Notes: generated by a model from the sequence alone, not told the origin. A DNA stretch of 64,000 bases from Nitrobacter sp. NHB1 (GCF_036964665.1 NZ_JBAMDA010000001.1:1674001-1738000), one strand, 5' to 3'. Positions 17,428 through 26,683 are shown, numbered from the stretch's first letter. Program-made: numbers and translations.

Positions 17428-17958
17428 ATGCGACGGCCTCTTCGCTTCTCGATTCTCCTCCTGCCGCTGGTCCTGCTGTGCATCGCGCCGGCGTTGGCGG
17501 AGGTGCAATTGCCGCTGCGCAAGGCCGGACTGTGGGACATCACGATGGACCACGAGGGCGCCGGAATGCCGAGGGTGACGGTCCAGCAATGCACCAGCCA
17601 GGCCGTGGACCGCGAGTTCACCTCGGAATTCGCACCCTCCGCCAAACAGAACTGCTCGAAAACCGACATCCAGAAAACCGCAACCGGCTACGTTATGGAT
17701 TCGGTCTGCACCATGGCCGGCGCGACCGTGACATCGCATGCCGAGACCACAGGCGATTTCAACTCCGCCTACACGGTGAAGGTCACCTCGCGCAGCGAGG
17801 GCGGCAGGCTCGGAACCCGCGACAGCAAGATCACCATGGCGGCGAAATGGACCGGCCCCTGCAAGGAGGGTCAGAAGCCCGGCGATGTCGTGATGCCCGG
17901 CGGCTTCAAGATGAACATGCGCGACCTCGAAAAATTCAAGGCGATGGTGCCGAAGTAG
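17428..17958 (+). CDS. DUF3617 family secreted protein
   Basis: A 176-residue exported protein: signal peptide to about residue 24 (LVLLCIAPALAEV), then the DUF3617 pattern LRKAGLWDITMDHEG, a cysteine in VQQCTS, one in KQNCSKTDI, YVMDSVCTMAGATVTSHAET and a final CKEGQKPGDVVMPGG. Function unknown. Ends just before a dispersed hairpin repeat that separates it from the convergent hisS. Confidence 0.85.
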   Translation: MRRPLRFSILLLPLVLLCIAPALAEVQLPLRKAGLWDITMDHEGAGMPRVTVQQCTSQAVDREFTSEFAPSAKQNCSKTDIQKTATGYVMDSVCTMAGATVTSHAETTGDFNSAYTVKVTSRSEGGRLGTRDSKITMAAKWTGPCKEGQKPGDVVMPGGFKMNMRDLEKFKAMVPK

Positions 17959-17973
17959 CGCAAGCGCGCTCTT

Positions 17974-18030
17974 CCCTCTCCCCTTGTGGGAGAGGGTGGT
18001 TTCGAGCGAAGCGAGAAACCGGGTGAGGGG
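17974..18030. repeat. Dispersed ccctctcccc hairpin repeat
   Basis: Palindromic unit ccctctcccc-ttgt-gggagaggg followed by gcgaagcgag and gggtgagggg. Same family at 19625-19786, 27678-27705 and 51547-51688. Here it lies between the convergent DUF3617 and hisS genes, where it could fold in both transcripts. Confidence 0.75.
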
Positions 18031-19521
18031 TTACCTCACGCCATGGCGCGCGAGCAACTTTTGCACCGCCGCGACAAGCTCGCCTTCGCCGACCTCGATC
18101 TGCGCCTCGGCCTGCTTCTTCAGATATTCGCCCCGGTCCTCGATCGACGTCAGCCCGGCGCCCGCGATCAGGTCCTTGATCTGGACTTTGCCGTTGGCTT
18201 TTTCGTCGCTGCCCTGAATGATGGCGCACGGCGAATGGCGCTTGTCGGCGTATTTCATCTGCTGGCCGAGCGAATGCTTGGGGTTGCCGAGATAGAGTTC
18301 GGCGCGGATGCCTGCATTGCGGAGAGTGGCGACCATTGTCTGATAGCCCGCGATATCGCCGCCGAACACGGTGACGACCACAGGACCCGCCTGCGGCTTG
18401 GTGTCGAGCTTGCCGAGCATGGTGAGCGCGGCCTGCAACCGCGACACGCCGATGGAGAAACCCGTCGCCGGGACAGGTTCTCCGCGGAAGCGGGAGACGA
18501 GGCCGTCATAACGCCCGCCGCCGCCGACCGAGCCGAAGCGCACCGGGCGGCCCTTTTCGTCCTTGGTTTCGAGCAGCAGTTCAACTTCGTAGACGGGACC
18601 GGTGTAATATTCGAGGCCGCGCACGACGGAGGGGTCGATGCGGATGCGATCTTCGTAACCGGCGGAGGAAACAAGCTCTGATATATCGTCTAGCTCTTGA
18701 ACTCCCCGCGTTCCAATAACAGAACCTGCGACAGCGCCCCAAAGCGTATGCAGCACTTCTGATCTGTTGCTGTCGATTGGTGTGAAAAGACTGAGTATCC
18801 TGTCGATTTGCTTGGAATCGAGCAAAGCACCAGCCGTGAAATCACCGCTCGGATCCAAACGACCCTCCCCGAGCAACTGCCTCACACCTTCTTCGTCGAG
18901 TTTGTCTCGTTTATCTATTGCGCGCAGCACCGTGAGTTTTCGCTTTTCGTCGATAACACCGATCGACTCCATCACGCCATCGAGCACCTTGCGGTTGTTG
19001 ACCTTCACCACATACTGGCCACGCTCAAAGCCAAGCTTCTCCATGGTGTCGGCGGCCATCATGCACATCTCGGCGTCGGCGGCGGGTGAGGCGCTGCCGA
19101 CCGTGTCAGCATCGAACTGCATGAACTGGCGAAAACGCCCCGGCCCCGGCTTCTCGTTGCGGAACACGTAGCCGGCGCGATAGCTGCGATAGGGCAGCGC
19201 GAGGTTCTGGAAATTTTCCGCCACATAGCGCGCCAGCGGAGCGGTCAGATCGTAGCGCAACGAAATCCACTGCTCGTCGTCGTCCTGGAACGAGAACACG
19301 CCCTCGTTGGGCCGATCCTGATCGGGCAGGAATTTGCCGAGCGCGTCGGTGTATTCAAAAGCGGGCGTTTCGACGGGCTCGAAGCCGTAGCGCTCATAGA
19401 CCGCGCGGATTTTTTCCACCATCTGCCGCGTGGCGGCGATGGCGGCGGGACCGCGATCCTCCAACCCGCGCGGCAGGCGGGCGCGGAGTTTTTGCGGCTT
19501 TTTCGGTTTCTTGTCGGACAT
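18031..19521 (-). CDS. hisS: Histidine--tRNA ligase (HisS)
   Basis: Class II aminoacyl-tRNA synthetase charging tRNA-His. The 496-residue product begins [19 protein letters not shown]; motif blocks include the N-terminal [15 protein letters not shown], motif 2 [20 protein letters not shown]-like sequence, and GGGGRYDGL near residue 350, with [16 protein letters not shown] as the His-specific block. The C-terminal anticodon-binding domain starts near 405 (VVVTVFGG). ATG 19521 is preferred to 19584. Its upstream region carries a long inverted repeat. Confidence 0.96.
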   Translation of the reverse strand: MSDKKPKKPQKLRARLPRGLEDRGPAAIAATRQMVEKIRAVYERYGFEPVETPAFEYTDALGKFLPDQDRPNEGVFSFQDDDEQWISLRYDLTAPLARYVAENFQNLALPYRSYRAGYVFRNEKPGPGRFRQFMQFDADTVGSASPAADAEMCMMAADTMEKLGFERGQYVVKVNNRKVLDGVMESIGVIDEKRKLTVLRAIDKRDKLDEEGVRQLLGEGRLDPSGDFTAGALLDSKQIDRILSLFTPIDSNRSEVLHTLWGAVAGSVIGTRGVQELDDISELVSSAGYEDRIRIDPSVVRGLEYYTGPVYEVELLLETKDEKGRPVRFGSVGGGGRYDGLVSRFRGEPVPATGFSIGVSRLQAALTMLGKLDTKPQAGPVVVTVFGGDIAGYQTMVATLRNAGIRAELYLGNPKHSLGQQMKYADKRHSPCAIIQGSDEKANGKVQIKDLIAGAGLTSIEDRGEYLKKQAEAQIEVGEGELVAAVQKLLARHGVR

Positions 19522-19624
19522 GGCCTCACACCGGCGGTGGGTTGACAAATAGCATTTGTGCAAATTGTCAACGAACAGCGACACGGGTTATCAGCCGAGG
19601 CGCAGACGGGCAAGGCGGGCTTTC

Positions 19625-19786
19625 TTCCTCTCCCCTTGCGGGAGCCGAGACGAGCGAAGCTCGCTCTTGAGGTGGCGAAATCGAGAGAAGCGAGATTGAG
19701 CCGGGTGAGAGGGGTTCTGCGAAAAGCCCCTCACCCGCCCTCGCCTTGCTCGGACACCCTCTCCCGCAAGGGGAGAGGGAAAAACA
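19625..19786. repeat. Long inverted repeat of the ccctctcccc family
   Basis: Two opposed units: a left one at about 19625-19715 (ctctccccttgcggga, then ccgggtgagagggg) and a right one at about 19726-19786 (cccctcacccg, then ccctctcccgcaagggg). Together they could form a long hairpin between the tadG-like stop and the hisS leader. The 277-base gap holds nothing else I can support. Confidence 0.75.
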
Positions 19787-19798
19787 CGCATACGCCTT

Positions 19799-21463
19799 TC
19801 AATTCACCAGCACCGCGCCGTCGCAGCGGACGCCCGAAACCCAGACATCCGCCTGCCCGATGCCGATGCCGAGCGTCGCCAGAACCTGCGCCAGCACCTG
19901 ATCGATCGACGCCGTGGCGCCGCCGATGATTCCGGTCACAACCGGTCCAAGGCCGGGGATCGGCAGGCCCAGCGGCCCCACCTTCACCTTGAGCGAGAGA
20001 TCGCCGAGCAGGCTCGCGGTCAGCGACGAGGTGAAATCGGTGGTGGTCACGGTCTTCTTGGTCTGCGCGGCGATATCGGCATAGCTGAAGGCAACCGAGG
20101 TCGGCGTGGTGTTGCCCATGCCGGCATGGGCGCGGCCGGTCACCGTGACCGCGCCGAGATTGACCAGCGTCGCCGCGCCCGGATCGGGCTTGCTGGTGAA
20201 GTTGGTCATCTCAGTCGCCGACACATCGCCGATCCAGGCATCGACGATGCCGGGTGTGACGCCGAGCGTGACGCTGGACGTTGTGACGTCGGGGCGGCCG
20301 CAACTCACGCCATCGAGCGTCGCGGTGCCCGAGGCGACCTCGACATAGAGCGGGAGATTGACGGCCGACACCGAACCGCTGCCGAGCAGCTTGATCGACA
20401 GCAGCACGCGGGTCTGGGCGGTGTGCACGCTCGCGCCTTCGGTCCCGACCGTCATCCAGCTTGTCCCTTGCGGATGCTCGCCGACCGTTGCCCTGACGGA
20501 GACGCTGGCGATACCGGGCAGACCGAGGTCGACCGAGGCCGCGATCTGGTTGGTGCCGTTGGCGATCGCGCCCGTCGCCGAGAGCAGATCGAACACCGCG
20601 ACGCTGACGCCGGTTTTCGGTTTTGAGCCGACCGTCATCGCCTTATAGGGGCCGGCATCGATCAGCGCCCCCGGCACGATGGTGGTGGTCAGCCCGGCAA
20701 GCGCCAGCGAGACGTTCGACAGCGCCGTCGTCGCAGCGTTCAGACCGTTCGCCGCCTGCTGCGCGCTCAGCATCGCCGCGACGATGTCGGCGACCTTCAC
20801 GTTGCCCGACAGCACGGAGTCGTAGGTGACGCCGGTCAGATCGAGCCGCGTCGCCAGCGCGTTCAGGAAATCGAAGGCATCGATATGGGCGTCGATCAGC
20901 GCCTGATAGTCCATCGCCGACAGCGACAATGTCGTTCCCAACATGCGGCCGAGGATCGCATTGAGCAGGCCACCGTTGAGCGCCAGTAGCCGCGAGCCGA
21001 TCGCGAACGAAGCGATGGCGGTGCTCGCCGCCGTTGCCCTGGTGGTGATGTCGAAGTGGCTGCGACCCCCGGCGAACATGCGCGCGAAATAGAGCGGCGT
21101 CTCGGTGCGCAGCGTCACCCGCGCCGCGTTGGCTGTGCCGGTCGCGGGCGTCACGAAACGCGCCTCCGGCGCCAGCGCGGCGTTCGCGGTGTAGGTGCCG
21201 GGTTCGACCGAAACCAGCACGCTCGCCGGATAGCCGTTGGCCGTCACGGTGGCGGTTGCGGCGCCGGTGGCGTTACTGATGTTGCCGGCGGCCACGATAG
21301 CCGCGAGGTCGGCGGCGCTCTGCGACTTGCGGCGGTCGGCATAGATCGAGCCGACATCGACACCGAGCGCGGCGCAGCCGAGCACCAGCACCATGGACCC
21401 GGCCCCCATGATCACGAAATTGCCGCGCGTATCCGAGATGAAGCGCCGAAGCAGGTTTCGCAC
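19799..21463 (-). CDS. TadG-like pilus/surface protein
   Basis: A 554-residue protein with the N-terminal TadG/TadE-type membrane segment (RFISDTRGNFVIMGAGSMVL then VLGCAALGVDVG) and the typical following block YADRRKSQSAADLAAIVAAG. The remainder is a serine-, threonine- and alanine-rich exported part of about 500 residues with no von Willebrand domain that I can see; it differs from many TadG proteins. Thirteen bases after the TadE-like gene. Its likely place is the envelope with a Tad/Flp pilus, but no tad ATPase or secretin is in the window. Confidence 0.82.
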   Translation of the reverse strand: MRNLLRRFISDTRGNFVIMGAGSMVLVLGCAALGVDVGSIYADRRKSQSAADLAAIVAAGNISNATGAATATVTANGYPASVLVSVEPGTYTANAALAPEARFVTPATGTANAARVTLRTETPLYFARMFAGGRSHFDITTRATAASTAIASFAIGSRLLALNGGLLNAILGRMLGTTLSLSAMDYQALIDAHIDAFDFLNALATRLDLTGVTYDSVLSGNVKVADIVAAMLSAQQAANGLNAATTALSNVSLALAGLTTTIVPGALIDAGPYKAMTVGSKPKTGVSVAVFDLLSATGAIANGTNQIAASVDLGLPGIASVSVRATVGEHPQGTSWMTVGTEGASVHTAQTRVLLSIKLLGSGSVSAVNLPLYVEVASGTATLDGVSCGRPDVTTSSVTLGVTPGIVDAWIGDVSATEMTNFTSKPDPGAATLVNLGAVTVTGRAHAGMGNTTPTSVAFSYADIAAQTKKTVTTTDFTSSLTASLLGDLSLKVKVGPLGLPIPGLGPVVTGIIGGATASIDQVLAQVLATLGIGIGQADVWVSGVRCDGAVLVN

Positions 21464-21475
21464 AGCAAGCCTCCC

Positions 21476-21919
21476 TCAAAAGCCGCCGAACGGGATCGCC
21501 GCCGAGCGCGCGATGCTCGAGGTCGGCGCCGGCACGAACGGCAGCGCATAAATGAAGTTGTCCGAGGCGTCGTAGTTGACTGTGACGACGAAGACGTCGC
21601 TGCCTGACGTCGCCGCGCTCACCGTGAGATGGCTGGGCTGCAACAGCGGATACGACCCGGCGTTCGCGGTGACGTAGTTTTCGGCAAGACTGACGCGCTC
21701 GGTCTCGCTCAGGCCCGCAACCGAGGAGCGCGCCGCTTCTGCGGCAAGTTGCTGCACGCCGTGCACCATTGTGAGGTAGGCGCCGAACACGACGATGCCG
21801 AACACCAGCACCAGGAACAACGGCAGCAACATCGCGAACTCGACCGCGGACGCGCCGCGCCGGCAACGCGCGAACAGCCGAAGATCAATAAAAGGCGGAC
21901 GTGGTGCAAAGCCTGTCAT
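21476..21919 (-). CDS. TadE-like pilus assembly protein
   Basis: From ATG 21919 a 147-residue product with the TadE signature RRGASAVEFAMLLPLFLVLV, a pseudopilin-like membrane segment with glutamate five residues into it. The rest is exported. TadE-type pseudopilins are processed by the TadV prepilin peptidase in Tad systems (family knowledge). Forms a two-gene unit with the TadG-like gene. A TTAA-N7-TTAA site lies 25 bases before the start codon. Confidence 0.87.
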   Translation of the reverse strand: MTGFAPRPPFIDLRLFARCRRGASAVEFAMLLPLFLVLVFGIVVFGAYLTMVHGVQQLAAEAARSSVAGLSETERVSLAENYVTANAGSYPLLQPSHLTVSAATSGSDVFVVTVNYDASDNFIYALPFVPAPTSSIARSAAIPFGGF

Positions 21920-21943
21920 GCGACTTACTGAGCCACACAACCA

Positions 21944-21958
21944 TTAAGTGCATATTAA
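21944..21958 (-). promoter_or_regulatory. Candidate CtrA-binding site upstream of the tadE-like gene
   Basis: Reads TTAA-N7-TTAA exactly (ttaagtgcatattaa on the plus strand), the consensus of the cell-cycle regulator CtrA in alphaproteobacteria. It lies 25 bases before the tadE-like ATG in an AT-rich divergent region. Next to it, at 21964-21985, an imperfect palindrome (atatacacc / ggtggtatat) may be a second operator. CtrA controls pilus genes in Caulobacter; action here is inference. Confidence 0.55.
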
Positions 21959-22193
21959 ATTTCATATACACCAAAGGTGGTATATATTTCCGGCTGCATT
22001 TGCGGGCCGCCGTCGCTGCTGACGCCGTTGCGCGTACGACCCGTGCTTGCAACACAATTCGTTCAAACCGCGGACGTAAACGCAATCAACGGTGCAAACC
22101 GCATTCCGCAGGCGTGTAAAAGGTTCTAGGTTGTGTGGACCCGTTCGCGCCGCCCGTCCGCGATACATCGAAAAAAATAATGAGGGACCCCCG

Positions 22194-23531
22194 ATGTTAG
22201 ACAAGAGTTCCGCCCTCAACGTGCCGAACGATCTCGCCGCGTTCTGGATGCCGTTCACCGCCAACCGCGCCTTCAAGAGCGCGCCGCGGCTGCTCGCGGG
22301 CGCCAAGGACATGCACTATTTCACCACCGACGGCCGCAAGGTCATCGACGGCGCCGCCGGCATGTGGTGCTGCAACGCCGGCCACGGCCGCGACCAGATC
22401 GCGAGCGCGATCGCCAGACAGGCCGAGACGCTGGACTTCGCGCCGCCGTTCCAGTTCGGCATTCCGCAGGCGTTCGAACTGGCAAGCCGCATCGCGGAGC
22501 TTGCGCCGAAGGGGCTCGATCATGTGTTCTTCTGCAATTCGGGATCGGAGGCCGCGGACACCGCGCTGAAGATCGCGCTGGCCTATCACCAGATCAACGG
22601 CCAGGGCGGCCGCATCCGCCTGATCGGCCGCGAGCGCGGCTATCACGGCGTCGGCTTCGGCGGTACCTCGGTCGGCGGCATCGTCAGCAACCGCAAGATG
22701 TTCGGCACGCTGCTCACCGGCGTCGACCATATGCAATCCACCTACAACCGCGACAGGCAGGCGTTCAGCAAGGGCGAGCCGGAATGGGGCGCCGAACTTG
22801 CCGATGAGCTGGAGCGTCTTGTCAGCCTGCACGGCGCCAACACCATCGCCGCCGTGATCGTGGAGCCGATGGCCGGATCGACCGGCGTGCTGCCCACGCC
22901 GAAAGGTTATCTCAAGCGGCTGCGCGAGATCACCCAAAAGCACGGCATCCTCCTCATCTTCGACGAGGTCATCACCGGCTTCGGCCGCCTCGGTTACGCG
23001 TTCGCCGCCGAACGCTACGGCGTGCTGCCCGACATGATCACCTTCGCAAAGGGCGTGACCAACGGCGCTGCTCCGATGGGTGGCGTGCTGGTGCGCGACA
23101 CCATCTTTGAGGCCTTCATGACCGGTCCGGCGAACGCCGTGGAGCTGTTCCACGGCTATACCTATTCGGCGCACCCGCTGGCCTGCGCCGCAGGCCTCGC
23201 CACCCTCGACATCTACCGCGACGAAAAGCTGTTCGAGCGCGCCAAAAACCTGGAGCCGAAATTCGCCGATGCGGTGATGAGCCTGCGCAACGAGCCTAAT
23301 GTGGTGGATATCCGTACCGTCGGGATCACGGCAGGCATCGACCTCGCACCCAACGACAACGGCCCGGGCGACCGCGGCTTCGCGGCGCTGAAAAGCGGTT
23401 TCCACGACCACGACCTGATGATGCGCATCGCCGGCGACACGCTGGCGCTGACCCCGCCGCTGATCGTCAGCGAGGATCAGGTCGGCGAGATCATCGACAA
23501 GGTCGCCAGGGTGATTCGCGCCGTCGCCTGA
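22194..23531 (+). CDS. Omega-amino acid--pyruvate (class III) aminotransferase
   Basis: PLP-dependent class III transaminase, 445 residues, of the beta-alanine/omega-amino acid:pyruvate type. PLP lysine is Lys286 (TFAKGVTNGAAPMGG); FDEVITGFGRLG and GYHGVGFGGTSVGG are family blocks, and the N-terminal FWMPFTANRAFK is typical of omega-amino acid transaminases. ATG 22194 has GAGGGA seven bases upstream. Substrate (beta-alanine, gamma-aminobutyrate or similar amines) is not settled. Single gene, divergent from the tadE-like gene. Confidence 0.9.
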   Translation: MLDKSSALNVPNDLAAFWMPFTANRAFKSAPRLLAGAKDMHYFTTDGRKVIDGAAGMWCCNAGHGRDQIASAIARQAETLDFAPPFQFGIPQAFELASRIAELAPKGLDHVFFCNSGSEAADTALKIALAYHQINGQGGRIRLIGRERGYHGVGFGGTSVGGIVSNRKMFGTLLTGVDHMQSTYNRDRQAFSKGEPEWGAELADELERLVSLHGANTIAAVIVEPMAGSTGVLPTPKGYLKRLREITQKHGILLIFDEVITGFGRLGYAFAAERYGVLPDMITFAKGVTNGAAPMGGVLVRDTIFEAFMTGPANAVELFHGYTYSAHPLACAAGLATLDIYRDEKLFERAKNLEPKFADAVMSLRNEPNVVDIRTVGITAGIDLAPNDNGPGDRGFAALKSGFHDHDLMMRIAGDTLALTPPLIVSEDQVGEIIDKVARVIRAVA

Positions 23532-23649
23532 ACCACCGGTCCGATTTCGGCGGACAACGGTAGAAGACTGCCCGCCGAATCAGCGATAATGATAGTGTGA
23601 CGGACCGGAAGCGCCGGAGACCGCTCCGCGCCGGAAACGTTCGCGCCAG

Positions 23650-25116
23650 ATGATCCGAATTTCCACGATTTTCGTTGCCCTCTGCATGGTGCTGGTCTCC
23701 GGCTCGCTCGGCCTCGTGCTCTATTCTCTGACGGGCCTGCGCGCGTCGGAAGCCGCCGTCGTGGCACTGGCCACCCTGACCTGCCTCATTCTCTACAACG
23801 CAGTGTCGATGCGGATGCGCGAGCGCAGCGACGCCGATGGCCGGATCGCCGACCTGTCGCGCGGCATCGCCGACCTCGCCCGCCAGGTCTCTGATTTCGG
23901 ACGCCGCCTCGCGGCGGCCGAAAGCAAGATCGTCTCGGCAAATTCCGCTGCATCGGACCGCACTCAATCGGGACTTCAGGCGGCGCTTGGCGAAATCAAC
24001 GAGCTCGGCGGGCTGGTCAGGCAACTCGCCGCCACGGTTGCCGCCCATGACGACATGCTGGCGGCGTTGCCGTCCGCAGCAGTGGCGCCCACGGCCGAAC
24101 CCGCGCAGAGCGCAAGGCCCATCGATCGCGCGCCCGCGATACCGGTTGCGGCCACGCCCGCTGCCGCTCGGCCGGCCGCGGCGAGCCCTGCCCCGGCCCG
24201 CAGCGATGCGCAGATCCTGACGACGATCAAGAACGCCGTCGACGCCAACGGCATCGATATTTTCCTGCAGCCGATCGTCACGTTGCCGCAGCGCAAGGTG
24301 CGCTACTACGAAGCGGTGACGCGGCTGCGTGATGCCCGCGGCGAAATCCTGACGGCCGGCGATTTCATTCCCGCCGCCGAAGCGGCCGGTCTGATGGGGC
24401 GCATCGACAATGTGGTCATGTTCCGCTGCGTGCAGGCGCTGCGCAGGCTTCAGGTACGCAACAAGGATGCCGGCGTGTTCTGCAACGTCGCCGCGGCGAC
24501 GCTCAGTAATCCCGCGACGTTCGCGCAGTGCCTCGATTTTCTCGAAGCCAATCATGCGCTGGCGCCCTCGCTGATTCTCGAATTCAAGCACAGCACGCTA
24601 CGCGCGCTCGGTACGACAGAGAGCGAGCATCTCGCGGCGCTGGCGCAGCGCGGCTACCGATTCTCCGTCGATCACGTAAAGGATTTGCGGATCGAGCCGC
24701 GCGAATTGGCCGACCGCGGCGTCCGCTTCATCAAGGTGCCCGCCTCGCTCCTGCTGGACCAGAAGCAGACCTCGACCTCCGATATCCATCCGGCCGACAT
24801 CTCCGATCTGCTCGGACGCTTCGGGATCGACCTGATCGCGGAACGGATCGAAGACGAGCGAGCGGTGGTTGACCTGCTCGACTACGACGTCCACTTCGGT
24901 CAGGGTTTTCTGTTCGCCGCGCCGCGTCCGTTGCGACAGGATGCGGCACGAGATACCGCCGACAAGGCGAAGCCCGGCGCCAATGGCGCGGCCGGACCCG
25001 GCTGGACCGATGCAACCGGGGCCGACCCGATGAAGGCTGGCGCAATCAAGCCCGAACGTCAGCCCCGCATGACCGGTAACGCTGCCCTCGTGCGCCGTGC
25101 CGGCGGCACCGCCTGA
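23650..25116 (+). CDS. Membrane protein with a degenerate EAL domain
   Basis: A 488-residue protein: two membrane segments at about 5-27 and 35-52, a predicted coiled coil at about 60-140, a proline/alanine-rich linker at about 140-185, and an EAL-type domain at about 190-425. In the EAL domain the signature reads EAVTRLR (Glu221), Asn279, Glu311 and Lys362 are kept, but the DDFG-type metal motif reads SVDHVKD. It may therefore bind cyclic di-GMP or a partner without cutting it; this is inference. No GGDEF domain. The gene lies 15 bases before a HAD phosphatase gene. Confidence 0.8.
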   Translation: MIRISTIFVALCMVLVSGSLGLVLYSLTGLRASEAAVVALATLTCLILYNAVSMRMRERSDADGRIADLSRGIADLARQVSDFGRRLAAAESKIVSANSAASDRTQSGLQAALGEINELGGLVRQLAATVAAHDDMLAALPSAAVAPTAEPAQSARPIDRAPAIPVAATPAAARPAAASPAPARSDAQILTTIKNAVDANGIDIFLQPIVTLPQRKVRYYEAVTRLRDARGEILTAGDFIPAAEAAGLMGRIDNVVMFRCVQALRRLQVRNKDAGVFCNVAAATLSNPATFAQCLDFLEANHALAPSLILEFKHSTLRALGTTESEHLAALAQRGYRFSVDHVKDLRIEPRELADRGVRFIKVPASLLLDQKQTSTSDIHPADISDLLGRFGIDLIAERIEDERAVVDLLDYDVHFGQGFLFAAPRPLRQDAARDTADKAKPGANGAAGPGWTDATGADPMKAGAIKPERQPRMTGNAALVRRAGGTA

Positions 25117-25131
25117 AAGCATCCGACCGCG

Positions 25132-25986
25132 ATGACAGCCCTCCGTTTCATCGAGCATCTGCGCGACCTCGCGACCGGGAGGGATGTCGTGCTCAGCGAC
25201 ATCTGGGGCGTCGTCCACAACGGCCTCGTGTCGTTTCCCGAGGCTTGCGCCGCGCTGAAAACGTTCCGCATTCGGGGCGGCACCGTCATCCTCATCACCA
25301 ATGCGCCGCGCCCGGCCGACGCCGTGCAGCGGCAGTTGCGCAAGTTCGGCGTTCCCGAGGACAGCTATGACGGCATCGCTTCATCCGGCGATCTAACGCG
25401 CAGCTACGTCGCCGCGCATCCGGCCAAGGCGATTTTCTGGCTCGGGCCCGAGCGCGACGGCTCCATCCACAGCGGCCTCGATCCGGTATTCGCGCCGATC
25501 GAGCGCGCCGATTACATCATCTGCACCGGTCCGTTCGACGACGAGACCGAAACCGCCGAGGACTATCGCGCCATGATGATGCAGGCGCGCGAGCGCAAGC
25601 TACCACTGATCTGCGCCAATCCCGATATCGTCGTCGAGAGCGGCGACCGGCTGCTTTATTGCGCCGGCGCCATCGCCGAACTCTATCGCGAACTCGGCGG
25701 CGAGGTGATCTTCTACGGCAAGCCGCACCGGCCGATCTACGAGCGCGCCATGGCGCTGGCGCGGGAGCAGCGCGGCAAGGACACGCCGCTGAACCGGGTG
25801 CTGGCCATCGGCGATTCCGTGCGCACCGACCTCATGGGCGCCCACGCCTTCGGCATCGACCTGCTGTTTTTGACGCGCGGCATCCATTCCGAGGAATTCG
25901 CGGGCATAGACCAACTCGATCCGGCCTCGGTCAAGGAACTGTTCGGCCGTCCGCCGCTGGCGCTGATGCGCGAGCTGAAGTGGTGA
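25132..25986 (+). CDS. HAD-IIA family hydrolase (TIGR01459-like)
   Basis: A 284-residue HAD superfamily phosphatase of the IIA subclass: motif I appears as VVLSDIWGVVHNG, with a tryptophan pair where many members have DxDG, which is the pattern of the TIGR01459 group; motif II LITNAPRP; motif III FYGKPHRPIY; motif IV VLAIGDSVRTDLMGAHAFGID. Substrate unknown. ATG 25132 lies 15 bases after the EAL-type gene, so they are probably co-transcribed. Confidence 0.87.
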   Translation: MTALRFIEHLRDLATGRDVVLSDIWGVVHNGLVSFPEACAALKTFRIRGGTVILITNAPRPADAVQRQLRKFGVPEDSYDGIASSGDLTRSYVAAHPAKAIFWLGPERDGSIHSGLDPVFAPIERADYIICTGPFDDETETAEDYRAMMMQARERKLPLICANPDIVVESGDRLLYCAGAIAELYRELGGEVIFYGKPHRPIYERAMALAREQRGKDTPLNRVLAIGDSVRTDLMGAHAFGIDLLFLTRGIHSEEFAGIDQLDPASVKELFGRPPLALMRELKW

Positions 25987-26042
25987 ATACCGACGTGTTT
26001 TCCACGCCCCGCGCTTGCGGGACGAGGTGAAGAAGCGCCGTT

Positions 26043-26438
26043 TTATGCCGGAACGTTGTCAGGGAACACCGCTTCGATCTTGGTCTTCAGCGTCGCCGCG
26101 TTGAACGGCTTGACGATATAGTTGTTCACCCCGGCCTTTTTAGCGGCGATGACGTTCTCGGTCTTGGACTCCGCCGTAATCATGATGAACCGCGTCATCG
26201 CCAGATTGGGATCGGCGCGGACTTCCTTGAGCAGGTCGTAGCCGGTCATCGGCTCCATATTCCAGTCGGAGATCACGAGACCGTATTTTTTGGTGCGCAT
26301 CTTGTTCAGCGCCGCCGAACCGTCGCTGGCATCGTCGATGTTCTCGAACCCAAGCTGCTTGAGCAGATTCCGGATAATGCGGATCATCGTGTTGTAGTCG
26401 TCCACCACCAGAACCGACATCGACAAATCAACCGCCAT
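26043..26438 (-). CDS. CheY-like single-domain response regulator
   Basis: A 131-residue receiver domain without an output domain. Acidic pair Asp13-Asp14, phospho-acceptor Asp58 (VISDWNMEPMTG), Thr88 (MITAES) and Lys110 (YIVKPFNA) are all present. ATG 26438 with AGGGG seven bases upstream is used; 26459 adds seven residues without a ribosome site. It resembles chemotaxis CheY, but no che genes are near, so the partner kinase is unknown. A TTAA-N8-TTAAC pair lies about 140 bases upstream at 26578-26594. Confidence 0.93.
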   Translation of the reverse strand: MAVDLSMSVLVVDDYNTMIRIIRNLLKQLGFENIDDASDGSAALNKMRTKKYGLVISDWNMEPMTGYDLLKEVRADPNLAMTRFIMITAESKTENVIAAKKAGVNNYIVKPFNAATLKTKIEAVFPDNVPA

Positions 26439-26683
26439 CTTGAGCCCCCTGCACGCCACATTCTATGTGTGCCGAAAATCGGCCAAAACCCGCCGAAGCG
26501 GGCCGTCCTCGAAGCAACCGCCGGCATTCCACCGGTCGTTCGCCTCTCGGGTCTGCCTTTACCAATAGCATCAGCCGTTAAACAGCGCGTTAACCCGGGA
26601 GCAGACGCCGACGTCCTGCGCCGCAAAGGCTCGACAGGCCGCGCTTGACTTCAATCGGGACCCCACCCATCAACGAAATCGTG

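Noticed and set aside
17974-19786. Hairpin repeats taken as a CRISPR array
   Set aside because: Only a few copies at separate places, opposed orientation and no regular spacers or cas genes.
22197-23411. A 404-codon minus-strand frame
   Set aside because: Antisense to the class III aminotransferase, with no recognisable domain.
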